Positions 1-3,690 of a stretch of DNA of 5,727 nt are shown here, in pieces. Position numbers and translations under genes: made by a program. This stretch comes from Alphaproteobacteria bacterium. GTDB lineage: Bacteria; Pseudomonadota; Alphaproteobacteria; GCA-2731375. The stretch covers positions 1 through 5,727 of the forward strand of contig JANQKO010000297.1 of NCBI GenBank assembly GCA_028281075.1, in the 5' to 3' direction. The notes beneath the pieces are model-generated. The model was not told the DNA's origin and made no database searches. It worked only from the letters and a program-made list of their open reading frames with translations. Each line of letters begins with the position of its first letter. Within the stretch, counting starts at the first letter, position 1.

Positions 1-573
1 AAGCGGGCCCTGCTGACCCGGATCCTGGCCGACCCGGCGCTGTCGCGGGTGATCGTCTTCGCCCGCACCAAGCACCGCGCCAACCGCGTTGCCGAGCAGC
101 TCGGCAAGGCGGGCATCGCCGCCGAGGCGATCCACGGCAACAAGAGCCAGGGCGCCCGTCAGCGCGCGCTGAAGCGGTTCCGTGACGGCGACGCGCGGGT
201 CCTGGTGGCGACCGATATCGCCGCCCGCGGCATCGACGTCGACGGCGTCAGCCATGTCATCAACTACGAGCTGCCCGAGGTGGCGGAAAGCTATGTGCAC
301 CGTATCGGCCGCACGGCGCGCGCCGGCGCCGGCGGGGTGGCGTTCTCGTTCTGCGACGCCGGCGAGCGCGGCTACCTGCGCGACATCGAGCGGCTGATCC
401 GGCTGCGCCTGACAGTGGTCGGTGACGAACCGGCCGCGACATCGGCCGACGGCCCGCCCAAGGGCAAGACACCGCGCGGCAAGCCGAAACGCCGGCGCGG
501 CCGGTCGCGCCCAGCCGCGGCCAACGCGAACAGGCCGCCGAAAACGGCACGGCGGTCCAGACGGGCGGCCTGA
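1..573 (+). CDS. DEAD-box RNA helicase, C-terminal part (5' end outside window)
   Basis: The reading frame is open from the first base, so this is the C-terminal 190 residues of a longer protein; the GTG at 49 lies inside a conserved strand and is not a real start. The fragment is the second RecA-like lobe of an ATP-dependent RNA helicase. Visible motifs, numbered within the fragment, are motif IV (VIVFARTK, 17-24), motif V (VATDIAARGID, 69-79), the NYELPEVAESYVHRIGRT stretch and motif VI (HRIGRTAR, 100-107) with its ATP-contacting arginines. After about residue 140 comes a low-complexity tail rich in Lys, Arg, Pro and Ala, as in RhlE-type helicases, where such tails bind RNA nonspecifically. 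Family members remodel RNA duplexes during ribosome assembly, RNA decay or cold adaptation, in the cytoplasm. The family assignment is secure. RhlE rather than another subfamily is likely from the motif wording, but the N-terminal lobe with the Q, Walker A and DEAD motifs is not visible. Confidence 0.95.
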   Translation, partial: KRALLTRILADPALSRVIVFARTKHRANRVAEQLGKAGIAAEAIHGNKSQGARQRALKRFRDGDARVLVATDIAARGIDVDGVSHVINYELPEVAESYVHRIGRTARAGAGGVAFSFCDAGERGYLRDIERLIRLRLTVVGDEPAATSADGPPKGKTPRGKPKRRRGRSRPAAANANRPPKTARRSRRAA

Positions 574-603
574 CCGGGTCAGCCCGATGGCCCGTCGGTC
601 AGG
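569..603. terminator. Stem-loop spanning two convergent stop codons
   Basis: CCTGACCG (569-576) pairs perfectly with CGGTCAGG (596-603) across a 19-nt loop. The stem contains the helicase stop, and the loop contains the acetyltransferase stop on the other strand. Because it is symmetric it would form in both transcripts, so it could act as a shared bidirectional terminator or a 3'-end stabiliser. No U-tract follows on either side, so classical intrinsic termination is uncertain. Confidence 0.35.
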
Positions 604-1142
604 ACGTAACGGACCTGCTCGATCGGTTGCCGGCGCGAGTTCGACCAGGCGGCCCGCCGGCCGGTCTCGCGAAAGCCGAGCTTGAGCAACAGGCGGCCGG
701 AGCGCGGATTGTCGTGCGCGTGCGTCGCCGTAACGCGCTGCAGGCCGAGCTCGGCGAAGGCGAAACGCACGACGGCGTCCGCCGCCTCGAAGGCATAGCC
801 CCGGCCCCAGCAGGCCGGGTCGAACCAGTAGCCGAGCTCGCCGGCGCGGTCCTCGATGCCGCCGATATCGGCGCAGCCGATCAGGCGGTCCCCGAGGCCG
901 ACGCCAAAGCGGTAGGCGCGGCCGCTTGCCCGCTCGGCCGCGTGCGTGTCGAGCCAGCCCCGGGCCTCGTCCGACGGATAGGGCACCGGGATCCGCCGGA
1001 TCATCCGGCCGACGTCGGGATGGCTCAGGATCTCGGCCACCCGATCGGCATCGGCCGGCCACATCGGACGCAGCCGCAGCCGCGCGGTGGCGATGCTTGG
1101 CGCCGCGCGGATCGCCGCCGGCGCGTCGGTATCGGTGTCCAT
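579..1142 (-). CDS. GNAT-family N-acetyltransferase (RimJ/RimL type)
   Basis: This is a 187-residue protein from the chosen ATG at 1142. It has the layout of the acetyltransferase_3 (RimJ/RimL-like) branch of GNAT enzymes, which transfer an acetyl group from acetyl-CoA to an amine. The first beta strand is IATARLRLRPM (17-27), followed by the helix with SHPDVGRMIRR. The central strands are RLIGCADIGGIE (86-97) and GELGYWFDPACWG (101-113). The acetyl-CoA pyrophosphate loop is WGRGYA (112-117), and the closing motif is HDNPRSGRLLLKLGFRETG (143-161), where N145 and the S148-G149 region sit at the CoA thiol end in relatives. The frame stays open upstream, with in-frame ATG at 1187 and TTG at 1205. 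None of these starts has a good ribosome-binding site; 1142 is preferred because the domain begins about 16 residues later. The gene converges with the helicase and diverges from the FAD oxidoreductase. The acceptor could be a protein N-terminus, a small molecule or an antibiotic; the sequence does not say which. Confidence 0.87.
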   Translation of the reverse strand: MDTDTDAPAAIRAAPSIATARLRLRPMWPADADRVAEILSHPDVGRMIRRIPVPYPSDEARGWLDTHAAERASGRAYRFGVGLGDRLIGCADIGGIEDRAGELGYWFDPACWGRGYAFEAADAVVRFAFAELGLQRVTATHAHDNPRSGRLLLKLGFRETGRRAAWSNSRRQPIEQVRYVLTDGPSG

Positions 1143-1376
1143 CGAGGCAAGCGACGCGATTGATTGTCCCTCGGCATAGATTTGCATCGACCCGATGACG
1201 TTCAAGCGTCAATCCCGGGCGGCATGGGTTGCGACGTCGGTAGCCTCGGACCGCATGACCGGCCGCGGATGCCGGCATATCGGCGCGATGGCCCCGCCCC
1301 GACGAGCGGACGCAATCGCCGGCCGGCGGCAATCGTCACGGTTGCGCCGGACGGCCGTTTCGGGAACGATGACGCC
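1143..1376. promoter_or_regulatory. Divergent intergenic region with short dyads
   Basis: This stretch must hold the promoters of the leftward acetyltransferase and the rightward oxidoreductase. It contains an imperfect 16-bp palindrome, TGACGTTCAAGCGTCA (1196-1211, 7 of 8 pairs); a 10-bp perfect palindrome, ATGCCGGCAT (1269-1278); and a 12-bp perfect palindrome, CGCCGGCCGGCG (1317-1328). The last is overlapped by two direct copies of GCAATCG (1312-1318 and 1329-1335). On the - strand a TTGACG hexamer (1207-1212) resembles a -35 box, but no good -10 lies at 16-18 bp. I could not define either promoter with confidence. Confidence 0.4.
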
Positions 1377-2744
1377 ATGACCGGGCCCCGCACGAATGGC
1401 GCCGCCACGCCATGGCAGGCGCCGCCGCTGGCGCCGTTTCAGGCCGACGAGACGCTGCCCGCGCGCGTCGACGTGGTGGTGATCGGCGGCGGCATCGCCG
1501 GCGTCAGCACGGCGCTGTTCCTGGCCCGCGACGGCGTCTCGGTCGCCCTGTGCGAGAAGGGCCGGATCGCGGCCGAGCAGTCCAGCCGCAACTGGGGCTG
1601 GGTGCGCAAGATGGGCCGCGACCCGCGCGAGCTGCCGCTGATGATCGAGAGCATGGGCCTGTGGCGGCAGATGGACCAGATGGTCGACGGCGAGACCGGT
1701 TTCCGGCAAACGGGCATCGTCTATCTCTGCCGCACGGAAGCCGACATGGCCCGTCGCGAGGCCTGGCTGGAACATGCCCGGCCGTTCCAGCTCGACAGCC
1801 GGATCGTCCGCGGCGAGGCGCTGGACGCGCTGCTGCCGGGCGCGGCGCTGCCCTGGGACGGCGCGCTCTACACCGAAAGCGACGGCCGGGCCGAGCCGCA
1901 GCTCGCGGCGCCGGCGATCGCGGCCGGCGCGCGCAAGCTGGGCGCGACCGTGCTGACCGACTGCGCCGTGCGCGGGGTCGAGACCGAAGGCGGCCGGATC
2001 TCGGGCGTGGTGACCGAGAAGGGCCGCATCGCCTGCGCCGCGGTGGTGCTGGCCGGCGGCGCCTGGTCGGGCCTGTTCTGCCGCGGCCTCGGATTGCGGC
2101 TGCCGCAGCTCAAGGTGCTGTCGTCGGTGATGCGGCTGCAGCCGTTCGACGGCGGGCCGGAACCGGCGGCGATCGGGCCGGGCTTCGCCTTCCGCAAGCG
2201 GCTGGACGGCGGCTACACCATCGCCAACGGCACCGCCACCGTGGCCGAGATCGTGCCGGACAGCTTCCGCTACCTCATGGATTTCCTGCCGGTGCTGCGG
2301 ATGGAGTGGAAGGACCTGCGGCTGCGCTTCGGCCGGCGCTTCTTCACCGAGGCACGGCTGGGCCGGCGCTGGGCGCTGGACGGCGTGTCGCCGTTCGAGC
2401 GCGTCCGGGTACTGGACCCGGAACCGGTGGCGGGCGTGCTGGACGCCGCGGCCGGCAACCTGCCGCGAGCCTATCCGGTGTTCCGGGACAGGCCCTACGC
2501 CAACCGCTGGGCCGGCCTGATCGACGCCACGCCCGACGCGGTGCCGGTGATCTCGGGCGTCGACAGGCTGCCGGGCCTCTATATCGGCACCGGCTTTTCC
2601 GGACACGGCTTCGGCATCGGGCCCGGCGCCGGCCGGCTGCTGGCCGACCTGGTGACCGGCCGCGCGCCGATCGTCGATCCGACGCCGTTCCGCTACGACC
2701 GCTTTAGCGACGGCACGCGGCCGCGGCCGATGGCCGGTATCTGA
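1377..2744 (+). CDS. FAD-dependent oxidoreductase, DAO family
   Basis: This 455-residue protein belongs to the D-amino-acid oxidase/glycine oxidase-like superfamily, whose members oxidise the C-N bond of amines or amino acids using bound FAD. After a 30-residue leader comes the Rossmann fold VDVVVIGGGIAG (31-42), with dinucleotide-binding glycines at 37, 39 and 42 and the ribose-binding acid E60. This is followed by an SSRNWGW motif (69-75) where relatives contact the flavin. The C-terminal FAD-closing segment is YIGTGFSGHGFGIGPGAG (402-419), preceded by ATPDAVPVISG. The wording is closest to the gamma-glutamylputrescine oxidase and sarcosine/glycine oxidase-like group, and the length is typical. 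The frame remains open back to 1164, but ATG 1377 is chosen because upstream residues look non-homologous and a weak GGGAA lies about 10 nt before it. There is no signal peptide or transmembrane segment, so it is likely cytoplasmic. The substrate is not determinable from sequence; the neighbours give no pathway. Confidence 0.92.
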   Translation: MTGPRTNGAATPWQAPPLAPFQADETLPARVDVVVIGGGIAGVSTALFLARDGVSVALCEKGRIAAEQSSRNWGWVRKMGRDPRELPLMIESMGLWRQMDQMVDGETGFRQTGIVYLCRTEADMARREAWLEHARPFQLDSRIVRGEALDALLPGAALPWDGALYTESDGRAEPQLAAPAIAAGARKLGATVLTDCAVRGVETEGGRISGVVTEKGRIACAAVVLAGGAWSGLFCRGLGLRLPQLKVLSSVMRLQPFDGGPEPAAIGPGFAFRKRLDGGYTIANGTATVAEIVPDSFRYLMDFLPVLRMEWKDLRLRFGRRFFTEARLGRRWALDGVSPFERVRVLDPEPVAGVLDAAAGNLPRAYPVFRDRPYANRWAGLIDATPDAVPVISGVDRLPGLYIGTGFSGHGFGIGPGAGRLLADLVTGRAPIVDPTPFRYDRFSDGTRPRPMAGI

Positions 2745-2758
2745 CCCGCATTGGCCGT

Positions 2759-2777
2759 CCGGCCGTCAGGCGGCCGG
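2759..2777. terminator. GC-rich hairpin between convergent genes
   Basis: CCGGCCG (2759-2765) pairs with CGGCCGG (2771-2777) over a 5-nt loop, just past the oxidoreductase stop and overlapping the last codons of the VOC gene. The position suits transcription termination for the oxidoreductase and possibly for both genes. There is no U-tract, and such palindromes arise easily at this GC content, so the call is tentative. Confidence 0.3.
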
Positions 2778-3200
2778 CTCGTGGGCCTTCGGCCAGTAGG
2801 TGCCGAAACACCAGAGATAGCCTTCCGGATCGCGGCAGACGAAATCCCGGCTGCCGTAGCCGGTGTCGGTCAGCGGCATGACGATTTCGGCGCCAGCGTC
2901 TTTCGCCCGGTCGTGCAGGACATCGGTGTCGTCGACGGCGATATAGACCGCCTGGCCCGACAGCTTCGGGCCGTCGATCCGGCCGACCAGCCGGCCGAAG
3001 TCGTCGTCGCGGGCCGAGCCGACCATGACCATGCCCGAGCCGAGGCTGAGCTGGGCATGGGCGACGGTGCCGTCCGGACCGGGATGAACGACGTGCCGTT
3101 CGAAGCCGAAGGCGCCGACCAGCCAGTCGATCATGGCCGGCGCGTCACGGTAGCGCAGGGTCGGATAGATACGGGGCGGTTCCACCAGGTCGGTCGGCAT
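2766..3200 (-). CDS. VOC-superfamily protein (glyoxalase/dioxygenase fold)
   Basis: This is a 144-residue single-domain member of the vicinal oxygen chelate superfamily, built from two beta-alpha-beta-beta-beta modules. Module one begins with RIYPTLRYRDAPAMIDWL (10-27), continues with GAFGF, and contains the strand AHAQLSLGSGMVMVG (47-61). Module two starts with GQAVYIAVDD (82-91), followed by the helix TDVLHDRAKDAGAEIV and the strand SRDFVCRDPEGYLWCFG (117-133). H48 and E126 sit where metal ligands occur in catalytic relatives, but the first-strand position is not histidine, so a glyoxalase I activity cannot be assumed. The frame is open 14 codons further upstream, but ATG 3200 is clearly the start because AAGGAG stands 7 nt before it. 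The gene converges with the FAD oxidoreductase 21 bp away. Relatives include dioxygenases, isomerases, antibiotic-binding proteins and many of unknown role. The family is secure; the substrate is unknown. Confidence 0.92.
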   Translation of the reverse strand: MPTDLVEPPRIYPTLRYRDAPAMIDWLVGAFGFERHVVHPGPDGTVAHAQLSLGSGMVMVGSARDDDFGRLVGRIDGPKLSGQAVYIAVDDTDVLHDRAKDAGAEIVMPLTDTGYGSRDFVCRDPEGYLWCFGTYWPKAHEPAA

Positions 3201-3207
3201 GGCCGGT

Positions 3208-3213
3208 CTCCTT
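3208..3213 (-). promoter_or_regulatory. Shine-Dalgarno of the VOC gene
   Basis: Read on the - strand this is AAGGAG, a near-perfect match to the 16S rRNA anti-Shine-Dalgarno, 7 nt before the ATG at 3200. It decides the start against the longer reading frame that begins at 3242. Confidence 0.85.
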
Positions 3214-3218
3214 GCATG

Positions 3219-3248
3219 TCGCGGATGGCCCGACAGGTCCATCCGCGA
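3219..3248. promoter_or_regulatory. 10-bp perfect inverted repeat upstream of the VOC gene
   Basis: TCGCGGATGG (3219-3228) is the exact reverse complement of CCATCCGCGA (3239-3248), with a 10-nt spacer that can add two more pairs around a GACA loop. It begins 5 nt upstream of the VOC Shine-Dalgarno. It could be an operator for a dimeric repressor or, if transcription starts further upstream, a leader hairpin controlling translation. No regulator gene is visible nearby. Confidence 0.5.
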
Positions 3249-3510
3249 ACAGCCTCTACGCCATCCCGGCGCCGCGGTCTTGAAGGAATGTTACCTCCGC
3301 TGCCGGGCCGGTTCCCGGATGCCGCCCTCGCCGGTATCGCGGACGACATCGTCGCGGAGATCGCGGCCGGGACAGGCGTGCACGACCTCCCAGCCCTCCG
3401 CCTCGCAATGGTGCGCCCGCTGCCGCATGGGTCCGTCCGCCTTCGAACCGCCGACGCCGCAGTATGCGGCAGGTTGTCGTCGGGTGGCTGATGCCGATAT
3501 GTGATGGTCA
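3249..3510. other. GC-rich region with no confident gene
   Basis: This stretch lies between the VOC upstream repeat and the AT-rich island. Two short overlapping frames look weakly coding. One is a + frame from ATG 3288 to stop 3491 (67 residues, with AAGGA abutting the start codon). The other is a - frame from ATG 3428 to stop 3291 (45 residues, starting MRQRAHHC, no clear ribosome-binding site). They are base-for-base mirror frames, so GC-by-codon-position cannot separate them, and I recognise neither product. A small hairpin, GCCGCA-gta-TGCGGC, lies at 3456-3470. The region may simply be non-coding or a decayed remnant. Confidence 0.4.
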
Positions 3511-3620
3511 ACAGAAATATAACATAAGTTAGAAACTTGAATTTCTATCCTTAATGTGGATTTTAAATATACATCAAAATGGTTGAATTTTCGGAATTTA
3601 ATTCGCGAATTTATGATTTT
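3511..3620. promoter_or_regulatory. AT-rich island in the chemoreceptor upstream region
   Basis: By direct count 84 of 110 bases are A or T, in DNA that is otherwise strongly GC-rich. It holds an 18-bp dyad, TAGAAA-cttgaa-TTTCTA (3530-3547), and a perfect 12-bp palindrome, AATTCGCGAATT (3600-3611). It also holds four copies of GAATTT, starting at 3539, 3585, 3594 and 3607; the first two lie within TTGAATTT. TATGAT (3612-3617) is a fair -10 match about 75 nt before the receptor start, but no good -35 stands 16-18 bp upstream of it. The likely role is promoter and regulator-binding DNA for the chemoreceptor; an xenogeneic-silencer or MucR/Ros-type target is possible but inferred. Confidence 0.55.
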
Positions 3621-3690
3621 GTTTAGTGGCGGGCGGGTAATCCCGGCGACGCAAATCGCGCTTGATCTATCAGTCGCCGAGGATGAATCC

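Noticed and set aside
49..51. GTG at 49 as a start for the helicase fragment
   Set aside because: It lies inside motif IV and the frame is open to the window edge, so the gene simply begins outside the window.
627..1163. A 178-codon + frame opposite the acetyltransferase
   Set aside because: The - strand frame has complete GNAT motifs; the + frame has none.
1164..1376. N-terminal extension of the FAD oxidoreductase to 1164
   Set aside because: The frame is open, but the extra 71 residues show no fold and would use a TTG start. They would occupy the whole divergent promoter region. The ATG at 1377 fits the family.
1209..2606. A 465-codon open frame on the - strand opposite the FAD oxidoreductase
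   Set aside because: It is antisense to a clear flavoprotein, has no recognisable domain and a composition dominated by Arg, His, Ala and Gln, as expected for a stop-poor antisense frame in GC-rich DNA.
1412..2707. A 431-codon + frame overlapping the FAD oxidoreductase
   Set aside because: It is an Arg/Gly/Ala-rich frameshifted shadow of the oxidoreductase with no domain.
2751..3287. + frame opposite the VOC gene
   Set aside because: The - strand encodes a full VOC domain with a strong ribosome-binding site; the + frame is an antisense shadow.
3493..3500. GCCGATAT resembling a flagellar sigma-28 -10 element upstream of the chemoreceptor
   Set aside because: No TAAA element lies about 15 bp upstream, and it stands nearly 200 bp before the start codon.
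3634..3645. CGGG-TAAT-CCCG hairpin before the chemoreceptor
   Set aside because: The stem is only 4 bp, which is expected by chance in this GC-rich stretch.
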